A stretch of 24,772 bases of DNA from an uncultured Clostridia bacterium (GTDB taxonomy: Bacteria; Bacillota; Clostridia; TANB77; CAG-508): NCBI GenBank assembly GCA_934167165.1, contig CAKPKG010000020.1, positions 1 to 24,772 of the forward strand, written 5' to 3'. Position 1 is the stretch's first letter; the number at the start of each line of letters is the position of its first letter. A model generated the notes under the pieces. The model saw only the letters and a list, made by a program, of their open reading frames with translations, was not told the origin of the DNA and did not search any database. The position numbers and the translations under genes are program-made. Positions 17,338 to 24,731 of the stretch are shown one piece after another.

Positions 17338-17473
17338 AAATTGCCAAAATCAAATTAGTTCAATGCAAGAAAGTTTACTAGTAAATACAGCTTTTTCGCT
17401 AGAAGAAAGAATAATGTTAGTTAGCTATTTAGATAGCGTTAGAGGAGAACTTAAAGAAAAAATATCTAACTAA
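17309..17473 (+). CDS. Very small element protein (54 aa)
   Basis: ATG 17309 follows AAAGGTGGTGAG (about 17294-17305), the element's standard ribosome-binding motif. The product is a helical 54-aa protein (MRTRKEVAIKNCQNQISSMQ...). Not recognised. It ends just before the terminator at 17478-17514. Confidence 0.55.
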   Translation: MRTRKEVAIKNCQNQISSMQESLLVNTAFSLEERIMLVSYLDSVRGELKEKISN

Positions 17474-17477
17474 TAGG

Positions 17478-17516
17478 AAATTAGGGAAGTGGTGAAAACA
17501 CACTTCCCTAATTTAA
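17478..17516 (+). terminator. Terminator after the small-gene cluster
   Basis: Perfect 14-bp stem AAATTAGGGAAGTG (17478-17491) / CACTTCCCTAATTT (17501-17514). The arms also read well on the minus strand. Confidence 0.8.
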
Positions 17517-17600
17517 AATAGTAAATCTTATTAACGCAGTAATAAATTTGTATAAAACGTGCAACTGAACTTACTAACAATAAGGTGGTAAGGAGTCAAA

Positions 17601-17843
17601 ATGAAATTAAGAAAAATTAAAGAAACAATAACAGAAGTAAAAAGAGAAGATCCAAATTCTTCTCTTACAGAATATGCCATAAGACAAATGGTTATCAATG
17701 GAGAAATCTCACATATAAGAAGAGGAAGAAAAATACTGATAGATTTAGACGAATTAAATGAATATCTTTCTTCTGGTGCTAGAAATAACGGTATATATGC
17801 CAAAACTGGAAACTCTTACATAATGAGAAAAATTAAGAACTAA
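17601..17843 (+). CDS. xis: Excisionase-family DNA-binding protein
   Basis: Predicted 80 aa. It matches the excisionase/MerR-like winged-helix pattern of Tn916-type Xis and helix_turn_helix_17 proteins: LTEYAIRQMVINGEISHIRRGRKILIDLDELNEYL. That is the recognition helix, a basic wing, then the closing helix. AAGGTGGTAAGGAG lies upstream. Two genes before the integrase is a classic place for a recombination directionality factor. A role in excision is inferred. Confidence 0.8.
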   Translation: MKLRKIKETITEVKREDPNSSLTEYAIRQMVINGEISHIRRGRKILIDLDELNEYLSSGARNNGIYAKTGNSYIMRKIKN

Positions 17844-17909
17844 TAGTAAAACTCATATTTTATAATACCTGAATTGTTAGAGTAGTAAAGGAATAGAGGT
17901 GAGTATAAA

Positions 17910-18101
17910 ATGTTAAAAATAGTACAAGAATCAAGTGTAGCTGATAATGTTTATAGCCTAATAAAGAACTTAAAAGATATACAACAAAGTTTAGAAGGAC
18001 TTGAAACTTTACCAGCAGACATTGATGACCAAATACAAATTCAAAACATAAGAATAAAAAATGCAATTGGAAAGATAAATGAACTTATACAAAGTTTATA
18101 G
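17910..18101 (+). CDS. Small coiled-coil element protein (63 aa)
   Basis: Start ATG 17910 follows GAGGTGAG. The product is predicted helical with heptad-like spacing (NVYSLIKNLKDIQQSLEGLE). No domain is recognised. It is followed by the hairpin at 18111-18137. Confidence 0.6.
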   Translation: MLKIVQESSVADNVYSLIKNLKDIQQSLEGLETLPADIDDQIQIQNIRIKNAIGKINELIQSL

Positions 18102-18110
18102 TAGTGATGT

Positions 18111-18137
18111 CCGCTTCTCAAATTCATTTAGAAGCGG
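18111..18137 (+). terminator. Hairpin between the small gene and the integrase promoter
   Basis: CCGCTTCT (18111-18118) / AGAAGCGG (18130-18137), a perfect 8-bp GC-richer stem. There is only a weak T-run after it, so this may be a terminator or a leader structure. Confidence 0.55.
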
Positions 18138-18190
18138 AAACATTATAAATATTGATAAGTTAATATAAAAAATAATACAAAAATTTATTA

Positions 18191-18237
18191 CCAAACACTT
18201 GTTTTATTATGTAAACTGTGGTAAAATAAGGTTGTGG
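18191..18237 (+). promoter_or_regulatory. Repeated element promoter, copy 2, before the integrase
   Basis: TTGTTT (18199-18204), 17 nt, TAAAAT (18222-18227). It is identical to 10916-10962 except for one base. Confidence 0.75.
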
Positions 18238-18286
18238 TAAAATGGCTAAAAAATCAATCACATAAATAGATTAGAGGTGTAGAAAA

Positions 18287-19494
18287 ATGGGAAAGAAAGT
18301 AAACGAATATCCAGGCATTACATTTAATGAAGATTGCTCAAAATGTCAAATAGAATTTAGATATAACAATAGTAATAATGAATTAGTGAAGAAAAAGAAA
18401 TCGTTTGAAATAACAGACTATTCTCTATCTAAAACACAAAGAAAACAAGAGTTATCAACACGAGCATATACATATAGAGCAAAAATGAAAGATAAAAAAG
18501 GAAAAGTTGCTACATTTAATGAATTTGTTAAAAACAATTTTTGGAAAGAGTGTTCAGAGGATGGATTGTCAGTTTCAACAACAGATAGATACGAAACAAT
18601 ATTAGAAAGAGCAAAGAAAAGTTGTATAGGAGAAATGGAACTAGAAGAAATAACCAAAGATGATTTAGATAAATTCTATAACACTCTAAAAAATGAACAA
18701 ACAATGATTACAAAGACAGGTAAGGAAAAGAAATATAAACTAAGTAATCGTACAATTCTACACCATCAAAAAGTAGTAAGTTCTGTTTTATCACGTGCCA
18801 AATATGATGGTTATGTAGAAAGAAATGTTGCAGAAAATGTAAAGAATATAAAAGTACAGTCAAAGGAAACACCAACACTACAAATAAGAGATATAAGAAA
18901 ATTACTAGAGTTGTTAAGTAAGGAAAATATAGTATATAAGACAATTATTAGTTTAATAATTTATACTGGTATGAGAAGGTCTGAAGCACTTGCTCTATAC
19001 TGGGAAGATATAGATTTCACAAATAAAATCTTGAAAGTAAGAAGAGGAATAATCTTAACCAAAGGCAATGTGATTGTGGAAAAGCAACCTAAAACAGAAA
19101 AAGGAATTAGAAATATAACATTACCAGAAAACGCAGTCAAATTATTAAGAGAGTATAAAAAATGGCAAGATATAGAAAGATTAAAATTCGGATTTCAATA
19201 TACGGGCAAGTTATTTACTAACTGGACTGGTGAAGATAAAAATATACTCTTGCCCGATACGGTTAGTGCTTGGTTTAGAGATTTTATCGCTAAATCAGAT
19301 TTGCCAAAAGTAACTTTACATAGCCTACGCCATGCTAACATTACAACAATGATAGCAATGCGGAGTAGACCCAAAAACGGCATCTGTACGTGCAGGTCAT
19401 TCTAATACACGGTATTACTATGGACATTTACTCACATCTACAAAAAAGTCAAGATATAATAGCAGCTGAAAAAATTGATGAGGCATTTGCATAA
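18287..19494 (+). CDS. int: Tyrosine recombinase (integrase), read through two +1 shifts at CGG 19361 and 19410
   Basis: Site-specific recombinase that integrates the element at tRNA-Trp. In order: an arm-type DNA-binding domain (about 1-70), a SAM-like core-binding domain (about 75-185), and a catalytic domain. Catalytic residues: Arg230 in YTGMRRSEAL; His345 and Arg348 in HSLRH; His371 in RAGHSN; nucleophile Tyr381 in MDIYSHL. The last two lie beyond the shift sites. The zero frame breaks at ATG CGG and stops at 19405. Skipping C19361 gives AMGVDPKTASVRAGHSNT. A second CGG follows at 19410; skipping that C gives GITMDIYSHLQKSQDII and a stop at 19492-19494, for 401 aa total. Both shifts are required for activity. 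Confidence 0.93.
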
Positions 19495-19552
19495 ACAAGA
19501 TAAAGACAAGAAGCGGTTTCAAACTTCTATATAGTAAACCTAAATAAAATGT

Positions 19553-19581
19553 ATGGACTAATCAAAAATTAGTCCATTTTT
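19553..19581 (+). terminator. Terminator after the integrase
   Basis: Perfect 10-bp stem ATGGACTAAT (19553-19562) / ATTAGTCCAT (19568-19577), then TTTT. Confidence 0.88.
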
Positions 19582-19640
19582 AATGCATTTTTTGGAATTT
19601 GCCCCCTATATGTCGCTTACTCTAAAATATTACTAAAAAT

Positions 19641-19666
19641 AAAAAACTCTACAATCCTTGTAGAGT
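19641..19666 (-). terminator. Terminator of tRNA-Trp (minus strand)
   Basis: Stem 19646-19654 / 19658-19666 (ACTCTACAA / TTGTAGAGT) with a 3-nt loop. On the minus strand it is followed by TTTTTT. It lies on the element side of attR, so the element supplies the terminator for the rebuilt tRNA gene. Confidence 0.8.
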
Positions 19667-19669
19667 CTA

Positions 19670-19744
19670 TGGCAGGGGTAGTAGGATTCGAACCCACACA
19701 GGCGGTTTTGGAGACCGATGTGCTACCATTAACACTATACCCCT
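19670..19744 (-). tRNA. trnW: tRNA-Trp (anticodon CCA)
   Basis: 75 nt including an encoded CCA end. The acceptor AGGGGTA pairs with TACCCCT; there is a D-arm with GGTAG; the loop CTCCAAA gives anticodon CCA for UGG; the T-arm GTGGG-TTCGAAT-CCTAC is standard. The first anticodon-stem pair appears mismatched (U-C). The 3' 44 nt also form attR of the element. It is the only complete tRNA in the window. Confidence 0.93.
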
Positions 19745-19892
19745 AAATTAAGTACTTAATTATATTAGCACATATTTTAATTATATGCAAGAGAAAAATA
19801 AAATCTTAATAAAATCTTAATTAAATAAATTTAATTGAAGTGAGAGGTGTGATGTGTACTTCGTGAAAAATCTAATTTATATTACTAAAATA

Positions 19893-19921
19893 TTGTAAAA
19901 ATAAGAAAGGTATTATATAAT
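19893..19921 (+). promoter_or_regulatory. Promoter for tmRNA
   Basis: TTGTAA (19893-19898), 17 nt, TATAAT (19916-19921), about 13 nt before the mature 5' end, which is made by processing. Confidence 0.75.
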
Positions 19922-19934
19922 TAAATATGTACAT

Positions 19935-20293
19935 GGGGATGTAATTGGTTTCGACAGTAATGTAGAAATATAAGTAGCGAGTAGTGGATTCTCGTTGGCC
20001 ACTTAAAAAACGAGAAAATAAAAATAAACGCTGATAATAGAGAATTAGCATACGCTGCCTAGTTAATGGCACGTCGTTTTACCATAAGGCCTACTGGTAT
20101 GGATAAAGCGTCGATTAAAGTAGGAAACAAAATTATTTCTTGCCTTGGAAATAATGGGTATATATAAGGCTACTAAAAATTCAAGTTTGTTTATTAACAA
20201 GAATTAGAGGGAATTAATAATAATAAACTACACTCGTAGAAGCTTATATGGAAATGTTATTGGACGAGGGTTCAACTCCCTCCATCTCCACCA
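19935..20293 (+). ncRNA. ssrA: Transfer-messenger RNA
   Basis: About 359 nt. The 5' GGGGATG pairs with the 3' CATCTCC, and the 3' domain has a T-loop GGGTTCAACTCCC and an encoded CCA. The internal tag frame reads ADNRELAYAA followed by TAG (around 20028-20062). That is a normal degradation-tag ending and similar to known clostridial/thermoanaerobe tags. It rescues stalled ribosomes, which is relevant because in-frame CGG codons may cause stalls in this organism. Confidence 0.95.
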
Positions 20294-20300
20294 AAAATAA

Positions 20301-20335
20301 AAAGTTATAGCGAAAGCTATAGCTTTTTATTTTTG
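20301..20335 (+). terminator. Terminator after tmRNA
   Basis: AGTTATAGC / GCTATAGCT with a GAAA tetraloop and a T-run. Confidence 0.9.
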
Positions 20336-20390
20336 AATTGAAATTGGAGGAGTTGAAAAGGCCCAACTATATTAATTTTGTCAAATAATG

Positions 20391-20419
20391 TTGAAAAACT
20401 ACTAAACAAGCTTTATAAT
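20391..20419 (+). promoter_or_regulatory. Promoter for the ATP-grasp cluster
   Basis: TTGAAA (20391-20396), 17 nt, TATAAT (20414-20419), before AGGAGAT and ATG 20451. Confidence 0.8.
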
Positions 20420-20450
20420 AAATATAATTTAATTTAGTAGGAGATTAAAA

Positions 20451-21471
20451 ATGGGAATAATAAATTTTGCATTATCAGGAAATTATAAAAGATTTTATAA
20501 TGATTTAAAAGAAATATCAAAAAAGAATAAAAAGCCAGTATTTATAATGTTTATAGATACTGCAATATCAACATTATTATTAGGTTCAGGGCTACAAGAT
20601 TATTTAAATTATAAATTCTATGAAAAAAGCTTTAAAGAAAGAAAAACATATGTAACAATAGGAAATATGGCAAAAGCATATGAAACATTAGCCAATATAG
20701 AGTACGCACCATTTTTTTCTAACAAAGTAAATTTTCATAAGAACTTTAGTAAATTTACAAAAAGAGATTTTTTAGCACCAGAAGATACATATGAAAATTT
20801 TGAAAAATTTATAAATAAACATGAAGAATTTGTTCTAAAACCACAAGTAGGACTTGGCGGAGGCGGAGTAGAGAAAGTAAATATAAATGCAATAAAAGAT
20901 AAAAAGAAATTTTTTGAAGATATAAAAAACAACAAATGCTTTATAGAAGAATTAATAGAACAAGACCAAAATTGGGGAGCTTTAAGTCCAAACAGTATAA
21001 ATACATTAAGAATAATGACTGCTGCAGTAAATGGAAAATCAAAAATAATATTTGCAGCAGCAAGAATCGGATCGCGGAAAAACAATAGCAGATAATTTCC
21101 ACCAAGGAGGAAAAGGAGTTTTAGTAGACTTAGAGTCAGGAAAATTAGTTGGAAATGGTATAGACAAAAAACTTAATGAATCAGCAAAAAGCATAACAGA
21201 TATAGAATTTAATGGATTTCAGGTACCATACTGGGATGAGATAAAACAAATGGTATTAGAAGCAGCATTAGTAAATGACAAAGTAAATTTGGTAGGATGG
21301 GATGTAGCAATATCAACAAATGGACCATTAATAATAGAAGGTAATAGAGGACCGGGTTTTGATTTAGTACAAATGTTATTAAAAAAAGGAACAAAATATA
21401 TGTTAGATGATTTGTTACAAGAAGTTAAAAATGGAGAATTAGAAGAAGAAAAAGAAAAGGCAGTTATATAA
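20451..21471 (+). CDS. ATP-grasp protein 1 (sugar-transfer-associated type), read through a +1 shift at CGG 21075
   Basis: Predicted cytosolic ATP-grasp ligase of the type linked to cell-surface sugar transfer (ATPgrasp_ST-like). Visible motifs: the lid/binding segment FVLKPQVGLGGGGVEKV (about 125-141), the Met/Arg segment NSINTLRIMTAA, and the metal-binding end GWDVAISTNGPLIIEGNRGPG. The zero frame breaks at TCG CGG and stops at 21095. Skipping C21075 gives ARIGSGKTIADNFHQGG, matching the paralogue's KIGNGGVVDNFSSGG. The product is then 339 aa, like its neighbours (333 and 341). Gly209 is made at the shift. The substrate is unknown. Confidence 0.87.
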
Positions 21472-21472
21472 T

Positions 21473-21577
21473 CAATTGATGTGCTCGGTGTAATGTGGGA
21501 AAAATAGGAAAAGGCATGCGAAGCCTGCATACATAAATCCAACATAACACCGCTCACCTCAATAAAACAAATTTATT
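21473..21577. repeat. Palindromic intergenic repeat
   Basis: The GATGTGCTCGGTGTAATGTG arm faces AACATAACACCGCTCACCTC, closing around ATGCGAAGCCTGCAT. It is related to the block at 2441-2806. It lies between the first two ATP-grasp genes. Confidence 0.65.
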
Positions 21578-21629
21578 AAATATGTGTAATTTTTAAGATT
21601 ATATGGTATACTATTTTAAGGTGATATTA

Positions 21630-22631
21630 ATGGGGAAAATCAAATATTTATTCAAACGCATTATTAAAATGGACTATAAAAATATGTTTAAAATAGCAAA
21701 AGCAATTGCTAAAAAAACTAAAAGAAATTATATATCCATATTAGTAGATATGGTTAAATGTGGAATTAAATATCAAGCAGGATATTATGACTATCAAGAA
21801 TTTGAGTTTTATAATTTAAACAAAGAACAAAGAAAAACATATTTAACTCGTGGCAAAAACAATGAAATTGTAAAAAGATTTAATGATAAAACTAGCTTTC
21901 ATAAATTTGAGAATAAAGTAGAATTTAATAAAATTTTTAATAAATATTTAAAAAGAAATTGGATGGTATTAGAAAATAATAATTATAATGAATTCGAAAA
22001 ATTTTTAAAAGAAAATAAAGCAATTATTGTTAAGCCAATAGATGATGAAGGAGGACATGGAGTAGAAAAATTTGTTTATGATACTTCAACAGATTGTAAA
22101 CAAATTTACAATAAATTGCTAGAGAACAACCAATTATTAGTAGAGGAATGTATAAAACAACACGAAAAGATGGACGAACTTTATAGCAAGTCTGTAAATA
22201 CTATGAGAATGTTTACTTTTTATAAAAATGGGGAACCTTACTTTTTACAAGCTGTTCTAAAAATAGGTAATGGTGGAGTAGTAGACAATTTTTCAAGTGG
22301 AGGAATGTATACCTATGTAAGTAATGAAGGTAATGTTTATGTTGAGGCAATAGATAGGGAAGATCATATATATACTGAGCACCCTATTTCAGGAGAAAAA
22401 ATAGTTGGGTTTAAAGTGCCAATGTTTAAAGAAGCAGTAGAACTTGTTAAAGAGTGCGCTAAAGTTATACCTGAAATTGCATATGTAGGATGGGATGTGG
22501 CTATATCTGACAAAGGCCCTGTGATAGTAGAAGGAAATTGCTTTCCCGGAGTTTATCAAGTAAAACCTAGTTTGGTGGATAAAAAAGAAGGTTTAATACC
22601 TAAATATAATGAAATTATGAGAATATTTTAA
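21630..22631 (+). CDS. ATP-grasp protein 2 (sugar-transfer-associated type)
   Basis: Predicted 333 aa, paralogous to its neighbours. ATG 21630 follows AAGGTGATATTA, the same leader as gene 3; the in-frame ATG 21603 lacks a ribosome binding site. Motifs: AIIVKPIDDEGGHGVEKF, SVNTMRMFTFYKNG, KIGNGGVVDNFSSGG, and YVGWDVAISDKGPVIVEGN near the C-terminus, with Asp and Glu/Asn as likely metal ligands. The frame is intact; its only CGG (22547) is out of frame. The substrate is not inferable. Confidence 0.85.
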   Translation: MGKIKYLFKRIIKMDYKNMFKIAKAIAKKTKRNYISILVDMVKCGIKYQAGYYDYQEFEFYNLNKEQRKTYLTRGKNNEIVKRFNDKTSFHKFENKVEFNKIFNKYLKRNWMVLENNNYNEFEKFLKENKAIIVKPIDDEGGHGVEKFVYDTSTDCKQIYNKLLENNQLLVEECIKQHEKMDELYSKSVNTMRMFTFYKNGEPYFLQAVLKIGNGGVVDNFSSGGMYTYVSNEGNVYVEAIDREDHIYTEHPISGEKIVGFKVPMFKEAVELVKECAKVIPEIAYVGWDVAISDKGPVIVEGNCFPGVYQVKPSLVDKKEGLIPKYNEIMRIF

Positions 22632-22683
22632 CTAAAAACAACAATGTTAAAATAAAATATGATATATTAAATAAGGTGATATT

Positions 22684-23709
22684 ATGAAAGCTTCTACAAA
22701 GAGAATGATTAAAAAAGTAAAAAGTCTTAACTATAAGAAAATGGATAAAATAGTAGATATAATTTCCCAAGAGAGTCACAAGTCCAAATTTCATATAAAA
22801 TTAGATATGTTTATTAATTTTTGGACAACAGGATGTGGATATACAGATTATTTTAGAGGAAATTTCATAAATTTGAATAAAGCAGAGAAAAAAACTTTTG
22901 CAACAGCAAGAAATTTTTATAAAGTAATACATTACTTAAATAATTATGATTATATTTGTATATTCCATGACAAATTAATATTCAACAAGATGTTTGAAGA
23001 TTATTTAAAGAGAGAATATATAAATTTAAGAAAAGTAGATTTTAAGAAATTTAATGAATTTTTAGATAGACATGAAGTAGTATTTGCAAAAGATCCATTA
23101 GGCGAATGTGGTCATGGAATTAAAAAAATAATTGTAAAAGAGATAGAAAATAGAGAAAGTGTATACAAAGAGCTTTTAAATAACAAACAATTTTTAATAG
23201 AAGAAGCTATTATACAAAGTGACGAGTTAAATGAAATAAATCCGAATGTTGTAAACTCTTTTAGAGTTGTAACATTAGTTAAAGATGGAAAAGCTCATAT
23301 AGTAAACAATGCAATTAGAATAAATCAATTTGATTCTGAAATAATAGGCTGTACAAATGATATATATTTTAGCTTTTCTGAAGATGGAAAAATTGATAGT
23401 AAAGTAATAGATGACTATGGAAATGTATATAAAAGGCATCCACTTACAAATAAAGAATTTGATAGTGTATGTATAAAAGATGTAAAAGAAGCATTTGAAT
23501 TGTGCAAAAAAGCAGCACTAGAAGTGCCAGAAGTAAGATATGTAGGCTGGGATATTGCTTTTTCAAATAAAGGGCCAGTACTTGTAGAAGGAAATGAATA
23601 TCCAGGTTATGGAATATTACAATTTTATAAATTAAAAGGTAAAAGGACAGGACATTTAAAAGAAATAGAAGACATAATCGGAGATGAAATGAAAAATATA
23701 AAAATATAG
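22684..23709 (+). CDS. ATP-grasp protein 3 (sugar-transfer-associated type)
   Basis: Predicted 341 aa. It has the same architecture: VVFAKDPLGECGHGIKKI, VVNSFRVVTLVKDGK, YVGWDIAFSNKGPVLVEGN. ATG 22684 follows AAGGTGATATT. In the DNF...GG position it has GCTNDIYFSFSEDG, so this copy has diverged in the segment that protein 1 regains through its CGG shift. The frame is intact. The three tandem paralogues suggest one multi-step or multi-substrate surface-modification task, but no glycosyltransferase is nearby. Confidence 0.85.
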   Translation: MKASTKRMIKKVKSLNYKKMDKIVDIISQESHKSKFHIKLDMFINFWTTGCGYTDYFRGNFINLNKAEKKTFATARNFYKVIHYLNNYDYICIFHDKLIFNKMFEDYLKREYINLRKVDFKKFNEFLDRHEVVFAKDPLGECGHGIKKIIVKEIENRESVYKELLNNKQFLIEEAIIQSDELNEINPNVVNSFRVVTLVKDGKAHIVNNAIRINQFDSEIIGCTNDIYFSFSEDGKIDSKVIDDYGNVYKRHPLTNKEFDSVCIKDVKEAFELCKKAALEVPEVRYVGWDIAFSNKGPVLVEGNEYPGYGILQFYKLKGKRTGHLKEIEDIIGDEMKNIKI

Positions 23710-23724
23710 GCAAATAAAAATTCC

Positions 23725-23753
23725 TTGACAAAAGCAAAAATACCATGTAATAT
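23725..23753 (+). promoter_or_regulatory. Promoter for the riboswitch transcript
   Basis: Consensus TTGACA (23725-23730), 17 nt, TAATAT (23748-23753). Confidence 0.85.
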
Positions 23754-23759
23754 ATTAAT

Positions 23760-23886
23760 ATATTTTAAAAGGGAGTAGCTTAAAAATTACTAATCAACAA
23801 CCTCGTTTTAAACTGGTTAGTAAACCTAAATGGTAAGCAAGACTTTTAAAGAAACTATAAAAATTAGTTTCTTTAAAAGTCTTTTT
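23760..23886 (+). promoter_or_regulatory. yybP-ykoY (manganese) riboswitch with terminator
   Basis: The 5' conserved box GGGAGTAGC (23771-23779) and the 3' conserved GCAAGACTTTTA (23837-23848) are the two hallmarks of the yybP-ykoY family. A perfect 17-bp terminator stem follows (23840-23856 / 23866-23882) with a T-run. The ACTTTTAAA of the aptamer's 3' side can pair with TTTTAAAA at its 5' end (P1) or with the terminator, giving the switch. Members of this family sense Mn2+ and turn on export ATPases. The partial cation ATPase downstream fits. Confidence 0.88.
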
Positions 23887-23921
23887 GATTTTAAAACACT
23901 ACAAATATGAAAGGAGGCAAT

Positions 23922-24731
23922 ATGCCATACATAATAAGCAAAGAGAAATTAAATAAATTTGATAATTTAAATAATTATTTTGTAATAACAGATTTCGATA
24001 GAACTCTTACAACAGCAGAAAGCGAGCCAACAATGGGAGTAATACCACAATATCTAGGCGGAGAATGTTTAGAAAAAAGAACTAAGATATATGAGCATTA
24101 TAGACCATTAGAATTAGACTACACGATCCAAGAAAATAAAAAACAACAAATAATGAAAGAATGGGCAAAAGAAAGCTTTACACTTTTAACAAAATATATA
24201 ACAAAAGAAGGTATAAAAAATGCATTATTAGATACAAACTTATATTTAAGAACTGGGGCAAAAGAATTTTTACAAGAAATGAATAATAACAATGTTCCAG
24301 TAATAATTATGTCTTCTGGGATAGGAAATATAGTAAAAGCCTTTTTAGAAAAAGAAAATTGCATGTTTAATAATATAAAAATAGTTTCTAATTTTTTTGA
24401 GTTTAATAATGGAATAACAACAATAAATATGAACAATATAATGGCAACATCAAATAAAGAATATAAAAGAATACCAGAGGATATAAGAAACCAATTAGAA
24501 GAAAAGGAAAAAGCTTTAGTATTTGGAGACTTAATAGAAGATATAAAAATGATAGACAAAGAAAAGTTACAAAACACATTAACATTTGGCTTTTTAGATG
24601 AAAATATAGAACAAAACCTGGAAAGATATAAAGAAAATTTTGATATTGTTTTAACAGAAAACGATAATTTTAATACAGTAAGAAACATTTTAAAAAATAA
24701 GGAGGAAAACAATGGCAACAAATTGGTTTAA
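23922..24731 (+). CDS. HAD-family pyrimidine 5'-nucleotidase-like phosphatase (UMPH-1 type)
   Basis: Predicted 269 aa cytosolic HAD hydrolase. Motif I is TDFDRTLT (nucleophile Asp) at about residues 22-29. The cap region includes GECLEKRTKIYEHYRPLE. Motif II is IMSSGIG and motif IV is VFGDLIEDIKMI. Together these resemble eukaryotic-type cytosolic 5'-nucleotidase III (UMPH-1). ATG 23922 follows AAAGGAGG; the in-frame ATG 23907 lies before that site. It sits between a Mn-type riboswitch and a P-type ATPase and overlaps the ATPase start by 20 nt. HAD enzymes often use Mg2+ or Mn2+; a link to metal homeostasis is only an inference. Confidence 0.82.
   Translation: MPYIISKEKLNKFDNLNNYFVITDFDRTLTTAESEPTMGVIPQYLGGECLEKRTKIYEHYRPLELDYTIQENKKQQIMKEWAKESFTLLTKYITKEGIKNALLDTNLYLRTGAKEFLQEMNNNNVPVIIMSSGIGNIVKAFLEKENCMFNNIKIVSNFFEFNNGITTINMNNIMATSNKEYKRIPEDIRNQLEEKEKALVFGDLIEDIKMIDKEKLQNTLTFGFLDENIEQNLERYKENFDIVLTENDNFNTVRNILKNKEENNGNKLV

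Larger units (their letters stand above)
10447..19713. mobile_element. Integrative element of about 9.2 kb in tRNA-Trp
   Basis: It is bounded by 44-bp near-identical repeats of the tRNA-Trp 3' half. A tyrosine integrase reads toward the right end, with an excisionase-like gene, an XRE repressor with divergent promoters and a Rep-like protein inside. No capsid, tail, conjugation or relaxase genes of recognisable type are present. It therefore looks like a small satellite-type or replicating integrative element, not a prophage. Its genes share the AAAGGTGGTGA ribosome-binding motif. Cargo candidates are the two membrane proteins at 12355-13948 and the zinc-finger protein at 14159-15331. Confidence 0.88.

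Noticed and set aside
3227..19363. Simple reassignment of CGG to another amino acid (for example Trp, as in some Firmicutes)
   Set aside because: A triplet reassignment would keep the zero frame. Here the downstream zero frame is nonsense in every case.
19670..19744. The tRNA here as a special tRNA that decodes CGGN
   Set aside because: Its anticodon loop is a normal 7-nt CTCCAAA with CCA and it matches tRNA-Trp. The proposed Gly decoder is not in this window.
2016..21075. Ordinary sequencing errors or pseudogenes as the cause of the frame breaks
   Set aside because: All seven breaks have the same sense (+1), fall exactly on in-frame CGG, occur on both strands and yield Gly. No break occurs elsewhere. 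Random errors or decay would not do this, though raw reads are needed to exclude a systematic error before GG.
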